Source: Luscinia megarhynchos
Lineage: Eukaryota; Chordata; Aves; Passeriformes; Turdidae
NCBI GenBank assembly: GCA_034336665.1
Contig: CM067590.1
Span: 248,001 to 312,000 of the forward strand
DNA: 64,000 nt
Direction: 5' to 3'
Position numbers and translations under genes: made by a program. Of the stretch, positions 47,901-55,500 are shown piece by piece. Position 1 is the first letter of the stretch, and each line of letters begins with the position of its first letter. A model generated the notes under the pieces. That model was not told where the DNA came from. It searched no databases and was given only the letters and a program-made list of their open reading frames with translations.

Positions 47901-49195
47901 AGGAGGTGTCCTTCCCATGGGACTGGGTGATCCTTCAGGTCCTTTCCAACCCAAAATCCTGAGGAAAATCCTGGATTTCCCTCCCCTAAAACCAGCATTT
48001 GTTTAATAAGAACTAAAAAATTTATTTGGCCAAGCAAAATCTGTTTGCAGTGGGAAACCCTTGTTGCAAGTCCAGCACAAATTTCATCAAAAAGGAAGGG
48101 GAAAAGGCTCTCATCCCAGAAATCTGATTTTTCAGGGGAATATGCCATTCCAAACCCAAATTCAAGGGGCACAGAGGGGTTTTGGGGGATTTCCCTCACC
48201 TCCTGGCAGTAGAGCTCTGACAGCAAACTGGCTGCTTCGAACTTCACATCTTCAAACTGGGGGATCTGGCACCAAGGTCAAGGAAACAACAAAATCCAAG
48301 TGCGAAATAGCAACAAAACCTCCAAAAACCCTTAGGAAAATTGGATCAGATGGGATTTAAGGCCCTTTCCAACTCAAACTCCGTAAAAGCAGTGAGGAAG
48401 TAGATTAAAAACCCCCATTCCATACCCCCACCCCCAGCCCTTGAAGGTGTTTTGGGGTTTCCTTGGAGTTGTTCCGAGCTCAGAGCCCTTCCTGGATCCC
48501 GGGAAAAGGATACCTGCTGGGATATCAGCCACTGCAAGAGAACACAGCGCGTTAGGCTGGCACTAACATCCACCAGAACCTCCCCGAGACCTTCCCTCCT
48601 CTGTGCCAGGAGCCTCTCACTGCCCCTTTTCCTGCTCCTCATCCTTTGCAGCTGCCTCAGCCGCCCCTTCCCGTACTCTTCATCTTCTCCTCACCACCCC
48701 CGACCTTTCCTCCATGCACTGGCACCCCCCATTTCCCCTTCCCCACGCCCATCCTGCCCCCCCTGCCCCGCTCACCGCCTTCTCCAGGTGCCCGCGGGCC
48801 TGGTCGCCGTTGCGGGTGTGGTGGTAGAGGACGGAGCCGAGCTGGAGGTGCGTGCGGGCCTCCATGCGGGGCGGGGGCTTGCGGGGCAGCACGGCCTGCA
48901 GGCAGTGCACGCACAGCCGCACCTTGGGCGGGCTGGACGTGCGGAAATGCTCGGCCAGGCCCAGCAGCGCCAGGTACCACGACTCGCCCGCGGCCGCGCC
49001 GCCGCCCGACGCCGAGCCCGGAGCAGGCCCGGCTGCGCCGCCGCCGCCTCCGGCACCTCCGCCACCGCCTCCGGCCCCACCCGCGGCTCCCGCCGCCTCC
49101 CCAGAGCCGCTCCCGCCACCTCCCGCCGGCTGCGGCGGCTGCTGAGGCGGCGGCGGCTGCTGAGGGGCCGCCGCGCCCGCCGCCACCGCCGCCAT
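29863..49195 (-). CDS. MAU2: MAU2, cohesin loading complex subunit SCC4 (complete, 19 coding exons)
   Basis: MAU2 (SCC4) forms the cohesin loader with NIPBL. Its TPR-like helical superhelix wraps the NIPBL N-terminus, and the complex places cohesin on chromatin in the nucleus. Reading the minus strand, I place 19 coding exons: 49195-48776, 48531-48514, 48265-48200, 47337-47242, 46199-46104, 45602-45575, 45163-45008, 44097-43951, 43230-43140, 42891-42788, 42151-42074, 41453-41388, 41145-41062, 39421-39372, 39166-39089, 37971-37860, 36427-36337, 34462-34335, 29937-29863. All junctions are GT-AG and phases join. The product is about 660 residues against 613 in human; the excess is a Gly/Ala/Pro-rich N-terminus (residues 1-70). 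Exon 5 has one extra base (46116-46117) that breaks the frame as written. The gene runs divergently from SUGP1. Confidence 0.97.
30140..34315. repeat. 4.2-kb array in MAU2 intron 18
   Basis: Long array of 21-bp half-units, TTTCCCCTCTGGAATTTCAG and GAATTCCGTGATTTCCCA, usually arranged as about 42-63 bp. More than 150 half-units. Units from about 31.0 to 34.3 kb are very similar; those at 30.1-31.0 kb are more diverged. The array ends beside the exon 18 donor, and its CCGTGAT word is shared with that exon's end. Confidence 0.93.
34335..34462 (-). CDS. MAU2: MAU2 exon 18
   Basis: Completes Asp, then [20 protein letters not shown] … LPEHNLIT. Donor GTGAGA. Followed by the 4.2-kb array. Confidence 0.97.
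34560..35030. repeat. GGAATAAAATCCCAAAATTCCC array, intron 17 copy
   Basis: Units of about 50 bp, GATTCCTTGGGATTGCAGGG and AATAAAATCCCAAAATTCCC. The same family recurs at 36580-36890 (intron 16) and 38160-38900 (intron 15). Confidence 0.75.
35090..36330. repeat. MAU2 exon 17-derived array in intron 17
   Basis: About 14 units, average spacing near 87 bp. Each contains, on the minus strand, TGTGCAGCTCCAGG then AATTTGGGATCTGGGATT. The genuine exon 17 end reads TGTGCAGCTCTGG … GGGGTAATTTGGGGTCTGGG, so the units span the exon 3' end, its donor and the first intron bases. Confidence 0.85.
36337..36427 (-). CDS. MAU2: MAU2 exon 17
   Basis: 30 codons plus one base: [20 protein letters not shown] … SSALLR. 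Donor GTAATT. The following intron is largely copies of its 3' end. Confidence 0.97.
36580..36890. repeat. GGAATAAAATCC array, intron 16 copy
   Basis: Same roughly 50-bp family as 34560-35030 and 38160-38900: GGAATAAAATCCTAAAATTC then CCAAGAATTCC. Confidence 0.7.
36900..37858. repeat. MAU2 exon 16-derived array in intron 16
   Basis: Five units about 165-190 bp long, marked by GGATGATCCACAGAGAAGAA at about 37004, 37192, 37367, 37533 and 37700. The sixth position is exon 16 itself. Minus-strand units carry GGTGTTCTGTTGGGTCA where exon 16 has GGTGCTGCTGGGCCA. Confidence 0.8.
37860..37971 (-). CDS. MAU2: MAU2 exon 16
   Basis: Completes Lys, then [20 protein letters not shown] … FYVLGNHR. Donor GTAATT. 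The next intron holds about five decayed copies of this exon's 3' end. Confidence 0.97.
38160..38900. repeat. GGAATAAAATCC array, intron 15 copy
   Basis: Largest block of this family, about 14 units of GATTCCTTGGGATTGAAGGG plus AATAAAATCCCAAAATTCCC. Confidence 0.8.
39089..39166 (-). CDS. MAU2: MAU2 exon 15
   Basis: Completes Ser, then [24 protein letters not shown] and two bases of Lys. The acceptor is CCATAG and the donor GTGAGT. Confidence 0.95.
39372..39421 (-). CDS. MAU2: MAU2 exon 14
   Basis: 16 codons plus two bases: [16 protein letters not shown] then AG|. Donor GTGAGA. Confidence 0.94.
39423..40035. other. Unique AT-rich part of MAU2 intron 13
   Basis: AT-rich, mostly non-repetitive (for example TTAATTAGAACCAGAATTTA). 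No exon or structural RNA seen. It separates exon 14 from the exon 13-derived array. Confidence 0.5.
40040..41040. repeat. MAU2 exon 13-derived array in intron 13
   Basis: About nine units of roughly 103 bp. On the minus strand each reads CTGGGCATTTTTGCCATCAG, GGCCTTGCTGCC, then TTTCTGTGGAGAAAATTCC. Exon 13 reads TGTGGGCATTTATTGTCAC, CAACCTGGCC, followed after its donor by GGGGGAGAAAATTCC. The units thus include coding sequence, donor and about 40 intron bases. Confidence 0.88.
41062..41145 (-). CDS. MAU2: MAU2 exon 13
   Basis: 28 codons: [28 protein letters not shown]. Donor GTGAGC. Degenerate copies of this exon plus its donor fill the following intron (40040-41040). Confidence 0.96.
41388..41453 (-). 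CDS. MAU2: MAU2 exon 12
   Basis: 22 codons: [22 protein letters not shown]. Donor GTGAGA, phase 0. Confidence 0.97.
41755..41875. repeat. Stray exon 13-type unit in MAU2 intron 12
   Basis: A single copy of the same 103-bp unit (CTGCTGCCAGACAAGGCC, TTGGTGGCAAAAATACTC, GGAATTTTCTCCACAG) lies on the other side of exons 12 and 13. Confidence 0.8.
42074..42151 (-). CDS. MAU2: MAU2 exon 11
   Basis: 26 codons: [26 protein letters not shown]. Donor GTGAGT, phase 0. Confidence 0.97.
42788..42891 (-). CDS. MAU2: MAU2 exon 10
   Basis: Completes Met, then [20 protein letters not shown] … HKATALQE. Donor GTAATG. Confidence 0.97.
43140..43230 (-). CDS. MAU2: MAU2 exon 9
   Basis: 30 codons plus one base: [20 protein letters not shown] … LEKLK. 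The donor follows an extra A that starts the next Met codon. Confidence 0.97.
43320..43400 (+). mobile_element. Possible CR1 3'-end fragment
   Basis: GGGATTGATGGTTTTTAAGA then TCCTTCCCACCCCAATCATTCC resembles the CR1 3' terminus (GATCTTTAAGGTCCCTTCCAACCC…ATTC). Short and decayed. Confidence 0.4.
43951..44097 (-). CDS. MAU2: MAU2 exon 8
   Basis: 49 codons: [20 protein letters not shown] … EHMCVLVYL. Donor GTGAGA. Phase 0. Confidence 0.97.
44150..44580 (+). mobile_element. Possible LTR-like insertion fragment in MAU2 intron 7
   Basis: Composition differs from the arrays around it. It contains two copies of GATTTGAGGCTATTAAT (44477 and 44549 areas), a TATAAAG word near 44523 and a polyadenylation-like T-rich stretch. 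I do not recognise the family and see no terminal repeats or coding region. Could be ordinary intron. Confidence 0.25.
45008..45163 (-). CDS. MAU2: MAU2 exon 7
   Basis: 52 codons: [20 protein letters not shown] … VTHYLDAGQ. Phase 0 both ends. Highly conserved helical repeat segment. Confidence 0.97.
45240..45335 (+). mobile_element. CR1-like fragment
   Basis: GGTTAGAGCAGCTTGAGTTA followed by GTGGAAGGTGTCCCTGG matches the usual CR1 wording near the 3' end (…CTGGTCTAGTGGAAGGTGTCCCTG…). A second such piece occurs at about 27905-27960. Confidence 0.55.
45575..45602 (-). CDS. MAU2: MAU2 exon 6, 28 nt
   Basis: Completes an Arg codon, then ALFLLSKGM, ending at a GTAAGT donor. Short, with good splice sites. 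Confidence 0.93.
45730..46090. repeat. GGAAATCCCAGGGAATTCAG array
   Basis: About 28-30 bp units, GGAAATCCCAGGGAATTCAG then ACAGG or GGGAGG, about 12 copies, next to the donor of MAU2 exon 5. Confidence 0.85.
46104..46199 (-). CDS. MAU2: MAU2 exon 5, with an apparent 1-base insertion
   Basis: Reads [28 protein letters not shown], then a frame break, then EYTR across the next junction. The length is 96 nt where 95 is needed for frame (28-nt exon 6 completes the codon). One extra G/C at 46116-46117 (plus-strand AGGAG) explains it. Splice sites are intact. Confidence 0.92.
46210..47240. other. MAU2 intron 4, mostly unique
   Basis: No array, exon or RNA gene recognised. AT-rich with scattered T runs. 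Confidence 0.5.
47242..47337 (-). CDS. MAU2: MAU2 exon 4
   Basis: 32 codons beginning [20 protein letters not shown] and ending [14 protein letters not shown] donor. Near identical to the mammalian protein. Confidence 0.97.
47480..47965 (+). mobile_element. CR1-like fragments in MAU2 intron 3
   Basis: Two 3'-end-like segments. One has GTGTCACTGCACATGGCAGG then GAGATTGAAGGTTTTTCC (47550-47610). The other has GGAGGGACAGGACACAGTG, GGAGGTGTCCTTCCCATGG and TCAGGTCCTTTCCAACCC (47750-47950). Plus orientation, opposite to MAU2. Confidence 0.65.
48200..48265 (-). CDS. MAU2: MAU2 exon 3
   Basis: 22 codons, [20 protein letters not shown] followed by QE, phase 0 both ends, GTGAGG donor. Part of the helical repeat region. 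Confidence 0.96.
48514..48531 (-). CDS. MAU2: MAU2 exon 2, 18-nt microexon
   Basis: Six codons, WLISQQ, between a CTTGCAG acceptor and a GTATCC donor. Phase 0 on both sides. The residues match the family exactly at this point. Confidence 0.93.
48776..49195 (-). CDS. MAU2: MAU2 exon 1 (residues 1-140)
   Basis: The start ATG opens a Gly/Ala/Pro-rich segment of about 70 residues, then [20 protein letters not shown], which is the conserved start of the family. It ends HLEKA at a GCG|GTGAGC donor. The low-complexity segment is longer than the Ala/Gln-rich one in human. Confidence 0.96.
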
Positions 49196-49522
49196 CTTGG
49201 GGCCGCCGACAACACCGCCGCGAGGCGTGGGGCACGACGGGAGTTGTAGTCCGATCGCCTCAGGCGCGGAGGGGAGATGGGAGTTGTAGTCCGCCCTTTC
49301 GCACAGGTAGGATGCAGGGCGAACCGGGGAACGACTGTAGCGGTGGATCCGCCAGAGCGGGGTGGTTCGGCCGCCCCCCGAGCGGGGCTCGGTGCTGCAG
49401 GAGAAGGAGGGGGAGCGGCGGGATGGCGCCCGTGAAGGACTACATCACCCAGGGGCGCTTGCGGCGGCGCGGCCCCTGCGCGGCGCGCCCGGCGCGGGGC
49501 ACGCTGGGACGGGGGCTCCAAA
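49196..49522. promoter_or_regulatory. Divergent MAU2/SUGP1 promoter
   Basis: Only 327 bp separate the two start codons, in a CpG-rich stretch extending into both first exons. Two identical GGGAGTTGTAGTCC elements (49239-49252 and 49279-49292), 40 bp apart, are the reverse complement of the ACTACAACTCCC motif known from bidirectional vertebrate promoters and ZNF143-type sites. No TATA box is seen. Transcription start sites cannot be placed from sequence alone. Confidence 0.85.
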
Positions 49523-49547
49523 ATGGACAACCACAGGGATGCGCCAG
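49423..49547 (+). other. Upstream ORF overlapping the SUGP1 start
   Basis: An ATG in fair context (CGGGATGGC) begins MAPVKDYITQGRLRRRGP in a frame different from SUGP1. Through the exon 1-2 junction it stays open across all of exon 2 and stops at a TGA in the first bases of exon 3 (CGATGA), about 100 codons in all. It matters only if transcription starts upstream of 49423. No homology recognised. Confidence 0.4.
49523..49547 (+). CDS. SUGP1: SUGP1 exon 1 (coding part)
   Basis: ATG in good context (CAAAATGGAC), eight codons MDNHRDAP plus one base, CAG|GTACGG donor. Human has four extra residues before the matching MDN. Confidence 0.88.
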
Positions 49548-52500
49548 GTACGGCTCGGCCAGGGCGGCTCCTGCCGCTCCCGTCTCTGCCCCTGCCCTCC
49601 CTTGGCTCTGCTCTATTCGTCCTGCCTCGCTCCCATCCCTCGGCTCGACCCCATCGCCTCCGGGGCTCTGGGAGCCGGCGGGGTGGGGGTGTGCCAGCAG
49701 AGTCGGGGGCTGGGGGACGCCCCCCCCCGTTAAATTCCCCCCTTTTTTCCCGCAGCGGAGCCGAGCTGGGAGTTCGGGATGGATCCCCGCCTTCGTTCCC
49801 GGCTCCTTTTCCCGCAGAGAAGTCGGACTGCTGGTTCGGGATGGCTCCTCTGTTAAATTTCCCCCCTTTTCCCATAGGAAAGCTGTGCCTTGGGTCTGGT
49901 GTGGTCTCCCCGTTATTTTTCCTCTTCTTTTCCCACAGGGAAGCGGACCCGGTAGTTCCAGGAGGCTCCGGTGTTGATTTTTCCTTTCCTTTTCCCATAG
50001 GAAACTCGACTGTTCATTCCCTCTCTCTTTTCCCATAGGAAAGCTGAGCTGGTGGTTCTTGGGGACCCCACTGTAGATTTTTTTTCTTCTTTTTTCTATA
50101 GGGAGGTTGAGTTAGGGATGATCCCACAGTTTATTCCTTCTCTTTTCCCACATGGAGAGTGAGCCTTGATACGGGATGATCCCTGTGTTAATCTCCCTTC
50201 TTATCCCACAGGAAATACGAGCCTTGATTTGGGATGGTTTCCCTATTGATTTCCCTTCTTTTCCAGCAGGGAAGCTGAATTCGGGAAGGTCCCTACTTTA
50301 ATCCCACCTTTTCCCCTCAGGGAATGTGAGCCTTGATTTGGGATGTTTCCTATTAAATCCCACCCTTTTTCCTCAGGGGATGAGCCTCTGAATTCAGTCT
50401 GATCCCTTTTTATTCCTGTTTTTTTTTACTCAGGGAATGAACCCTGGATTCCAGATGATCCGTGTTAATTCCTGTTTTTTTCCCCTCAGGGAATAAACCC
50501 CTGGATTTGGGATGATCCCAGTTAAATCCTGCCCTTTTCCTCAGGGAATGTGCCCCCCAATCCTGACAATTCCCATGCTAATTCCCACCTTTCTCCCTCA
50601 GAGAATGCACCCCTTGATTTGGGATGACCCCCTTGTTAACCCCATCATTTTCCCTCACGGAATGAGCCCTTGGATTTGGGATGACCCCTGTTAGTTCCCA
50701 CCCGTTTTCCTCAGGGGATGAACCCATGCTAATTCCTGCCTTTTTCCCTCAGGAAATGTACCCCTTGATTTGGGATGATCCCTGTTAGTTCCCACCCTTT
50801 TCCCTCAGGGGATGAACTCGTGCTAATTCCTGCTTTTTTCCCTCAGGGAATGCACCCCTTGATTTGGGATGATCCCTGTTAGTTCCCACCCTTTTCCCTC
50901 AGGGGATGTGCCCCCCAATTCTGGCACTTCCCGTGCTAATTCCTGCCTTTTTCCCTCAGGGAACGAGCCCCTTGATTTGGGATGATCCCTGTTAGTTCCC
51001 AGCTCTTTTTCCTCAGGGAGTGTACGACTGGATTCGGGCTGATCCCTCTTAATTCCCACCTTTTTCCCTCATGAAGTGTGCCCCTGATTCCAGACAATTC
51101 CCGCGCTATTCCCTCAGGGAATGCACCCTTTGATTTGGGCTGATCCCCTTGTTAATCCCATCCTTTTCCCTCAGGGAGTGCACTCCTGATTCCTGACAAT
51201 TCCCATGCTAATTCCCACCTTTTTTCATCAGGGAATGAGCCCCTGGAATTGGGGTGATCCCAGTTAATTCCCACCTTTTTCCCTCCTGAATGTGCCCCTG
51301 TTTCCAGAAAATTCCCGTGCTAAATCCCGCCCTTTTTCTTCAGGGAATGCACCCCTTGATTTGGGATGATCCCTGTTCATTCCCGCTTTTTTCCCCTCAG
51401 GGAATGCGTACATGGATTCCAGATGCTCCCTGTTAATTCCCGCCTTTTTCCCTCAGGGAAAGCGACCCTTGATTTGGGCTGATGCATTTGTTAACTCCAT
51501 CCTTTTTCCTCAGGGAATGCACCCCTGGATTTGGGATGATCCCTGTTAGTTTCCACTTTTTTCCCCTCAGAGAATGAGCCCCTGGATTCCGGCTCATTTC
51601 TCTCAGTTCCAGCTTTTTTCCCTCACAGAATGCACCCCTGGATTCCAGATGATCCCTGTTAATTCCCGCCTTTTTCCCTCAGGGAATGAGTCCCTCAATT
51701 TTTGGGATGATCCCTGTTTATTCCCGCCTTTTTCCCCTCAGGGAATGAGCCCCTGGATTTGGGATGATCCGGTGTTAAATCCTGCCCTTTTTCCTCAGGG
51801 AATGCGCTCCTGATTCCGGACAGTTCCCATGCTAATTCCCGCCCTTTTCCCTCAGGGAAGACGACCCTTGATTTGGGCTGATTTCCATGTTAACCCCATC
51901 CTTTTCCCTGAGAGAATGAGCCCCTGGATTCAGGCTCATTTGTCAGTTCGCACCTTTTTCCCCTCAGGGAACGCGCCCCTCAATTTGGGATGACCCTAGT
52001 TAATTCCCACCTTTTTCCCTCAGGGAATGCATCCCTTGATTTTGGGATGATCCCTTTTAATTCCCGCCCTTTTCCCTTAGGGAGTGCACCACTGGATTCG
52101 GGATGATCCCTGTTAATTCCCGCCCTTTTCCCTCAGGGAATGCGCCCCCCAATCCTGACAATTCCCATGCTAATTCCCACCCTTTTCCCTCAGGGAAGGC
52201 GAGCCGGTGGTTCGGAGTGTCCCAATCCAAATCGGCCAAGACGAGCGTGAACATCCTGCAGCAGGAGGAGCTGATCGCGCAGAAAAAACGGGAAATCGAG
52301 GCCCGGCTGGAGCAGCAGGCGCGGCAGAACTCCCTCAGCATCCCGCAGCTCCCGCTGCTCGGAGAGTACGAGGGAACCCCGGGAATCCCGGGATTCTGGC
52401 TGCCCGCAGATGGGGGGGTTGGGAAGGGGAGCTGGGGGGGGATTCCAGTTTTGGTGGAGCAGAGGGAAGAAAACCCCGATTTTGGTGGAGCAGAGGGAAG

Positions 52501-55500
52501 AAAACCCCGATTTGGTGGAGCAGAGGGGGGAGAATCCCAATTTTGGTGGAGCAGAGGGGGGAGAATCCCAATTTTGGTGGAGCAGAGGGAGGAGAATCCC
52601 AATTTTGGTGGAGCAGAGGGAGGAGAATCCCAGTTTTGGTGGAGCAGAGGGAGGAGAATCCCAGTTTTGGTGGAGCAGAGGGAGGAGAATCCCAGTTTTG
52701 GTGGAGCAGAGAGAGAAATCCCAGTTTTGGTGGAGCAGAGGGAGAGAAATCCCAGTTTTGGTGGAGCAGAGGGAGGAAAATCCCAATTTTAATGAAGCAA
52801 GGAAGGAAAATCCCTGTTTTGGTGGAGCAGAAGGAGGAAAACCCCAGTTTTGGTGAATTAGGAATCAAAAAATTTCAATTTTAATGGAGCAGGGAAGGAA
52901 AATCCCAGTTTTAAGGGAGCAGGAAGGAGAATTGGGGGTTCTTTTGGGAATTCAATGGTAGGTGAGGAAAATGACCAATTCCAGGAGTTTTTCCTGTGCC
53001 AAGTCCCACATGGGAAGAGTCAGGAAGCTCCCAAATTCCAACTGCTGTTTTCCTGTCCCCACTCAGCGATGATGGCTCTGAGAACGAGGCCTCCGTGTCC
53101 AACAAGTTTGTGAATGATGGAAGTTTCCTGCAGCAATTCTTGAAGCTCCAGAAGGAAAAATCCAATGCTGGTAGGTCCTATCTTTCCCAATCTAAATCTG
53201 GGATACCCAGGATCTCTGTCCACTTCATTCTTCCCTCAGAAACTGCCTCAAATCCCTCAGACAATTCTGGGAATGCCCAAGCTCAAACCCTAGAATTCTC
53301 AGAAATATTTTTCTTTCATTGTCCCCTTAGAAACTGCCCCAAATCCCTTAGAAAACTCTAGAAATGCCCCAGCTCCAAACCTTGGGAAGAAGCAGCTGGA
53401 GCAGGCCCTAACCTGAATACTCCAGGCTTGGAGCCTTTTCCATCCCAAATCCAGAATTCCCAAGAATAATTTCTCTTCATTTTCTCCTCAGAAATTGCCC
53501 CAAATCCCTCAGACAACTCAGGGAATGCCCCAGCTCCAAACCTTGGGAAGAAGTGGTCAGGGACAGGCCTGGAGCCTCTCCCAGTCCAAACCCAAGATTT
53601 TAAGAATAATTTTTCTTCATTTTCTCCTCAGAAACTGCCCCAAATTCCCTCCAGCAATTCTGGGAATGCCCCAGCCCCAAACCCCGGGAAGAAGCTGCTG
53701 GGGAAGCGGCCGGGGCAGGCCCTGAGCCGGATGCTCCAGGCCCGGAGCCTCTCCCATCCCAAACCCAGCCCTGTCCTGAGCCGCCTCAGCGTCTTCCAGG
53801 CCCCAGATGAGGATGAGGAGGAGGATTACGAGCAGTGGTTGGAAATTAAAGGTCAGTGGCAGCTCCTGCTCTGGGGCTGGAGCTGGGAATGCCCATCCTG
53901 GGGTAGGGGATCAGTGGGGGCAGGATTCCCTCAGGAGCAGTAGGGAACGGGGTGGGGTTCAGGTCCTGGGACAGGGTCAGTTTGGGATAGGATTCCCTCA
54001 GTCCCAGTGGGAAGTTGGGTGGATTTGTCCTGGGATAGGAATCAGTTTGAGATAGGATTCCCTCAGGCTCAGTAGGGAATGGGATTAGGGTCAAGGCTCT
54101 TGGATAGAGGATCAGTGGGAGCAGGATTCCCTCAGGCCCAGTAGGGAATGGGTTGGGATTCAGGTCCTGGGATAGAGGGTCAGGTCCTGGAATAGGGGAT
54201 CAGTGGAGACAGGATTCCCTCAGGCTCAGTAGGGAGTGGGATTGGGGTTCAGATCCTGGGACAGGGGTCAGTTTGGGATAGGATTCCCTCAGTCCCAGTG
54301 AGAAGTTGGGAGGATTTGTCCTGGGATAGGAATCGGTTTGGGACAGGGATCATTTTGGGGTAGGATTCCCTCAGGCCCAGTAGGGAATGGGATTGGGGTT
54401 CAGGTCCTGGGATTTGGGTCAATTTGGGATAGGATTTTCTCAGTCCCAGTGGGAAGTTGGGTGGATTTATACTTGGACAAAGATCAGTTTGGGGTAGAAG
54501 ATCAGTTGGGAATAGGGTTCCCTCAGGCCTAGTAGGAAACGGAACATAGGTTCAGATCCTGGAATAGGGGATCAGTGGGGGCAGGATTCTCTCAGGCCCA
54601 GCAAGGAATGAAATGAAGGTTCAGGTCCTGGGACAGGGGTTCAGGGAAATTCTAGGGAAACCTTGGAGCTGTTTCCAGCGCCTAAAGGGGCTCCAGCAGA
54701 GCTGGAGAGGAATTTGGGACGAGGGATGGAGGGACAGGACACAAGGAATGGCTTCAAGCTGAAGGAAGGTGGATTTAGGTGAGATTTTGGGAAGGAATTC
54801 CTGGTTAGGAGGATGAGGAGGAGCTGGGCTGGAATTCCCAGAGCAGCTGTGGCTGCCCCTGGATCCCTGGAAGTGTCCATGGAGAAGTGGGAGAAAGGAA
54901 ATTCCAGGAAAACCTTGGAGCTGCTTCCAGAGCTAAAGGGGTTCCAGGAGAGGGGTTTAAGCTAAGGGCTGGAATTCCAGGACACGGGAATGGATTTAAA
55001 CTAGAAAAGGGGAATTTAGGTGGGATTTTGAGAACAAATTCCTGGCTGGGAGGGTGAGAAGAGGCTGGGCTGGAATTCCCAGAGCCCCTGGATCCCTGGA
55101 AGTGTTCAAGGTAAAGTTAGGACAGCAGAAAATGTAGCAATGGGATCATCTTTAAACCCACCCCACCCTAGACCCCAAATTCAGGTTTCTCCTGTAGGAA
55201 CCCTATGGGGGAAAAAAGCTCAGAACCCACCCCATGAAAAATCAAAAATGATGATATGAACACCTTTCTACAACTGCCTGCCCCATTTCATCCTTTCTCT
55301 TCCCATATTCCCATGTGTCTGCTCCGTGCTTTTCGGCAGTAATTCCCTGTTTCCCGTTTGTGGGGGAAGTTGAACCCCAAGTACTGACAGCCTCCTTAAA
55401 GTTTTGCCCCCAGAGGACGTGGAGACCCGGCAGGTGGTGGAAAAGCTGGCCAGGTTCGTGGCTGAGGGCGGCCCCGAGCTCGAGAAGGTCGCCATGGAGG

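Noticed and set aside
1464..49195. Loss of function of MAU2
   Set aside because: Only one base in one exon is wrong. Intact splice sites and conserved residues in the other 18 exons argue for a sequence error or an allele rather than a pseudogene.
53231..53460. Extra coding exons in SUGP1 between exons 3 and 4
   Set aside because: The copies have acceptor-like starts but no matching donors, and they hit stops or lose the exon 4 reading frame. Treated as pseudo-exon copies.
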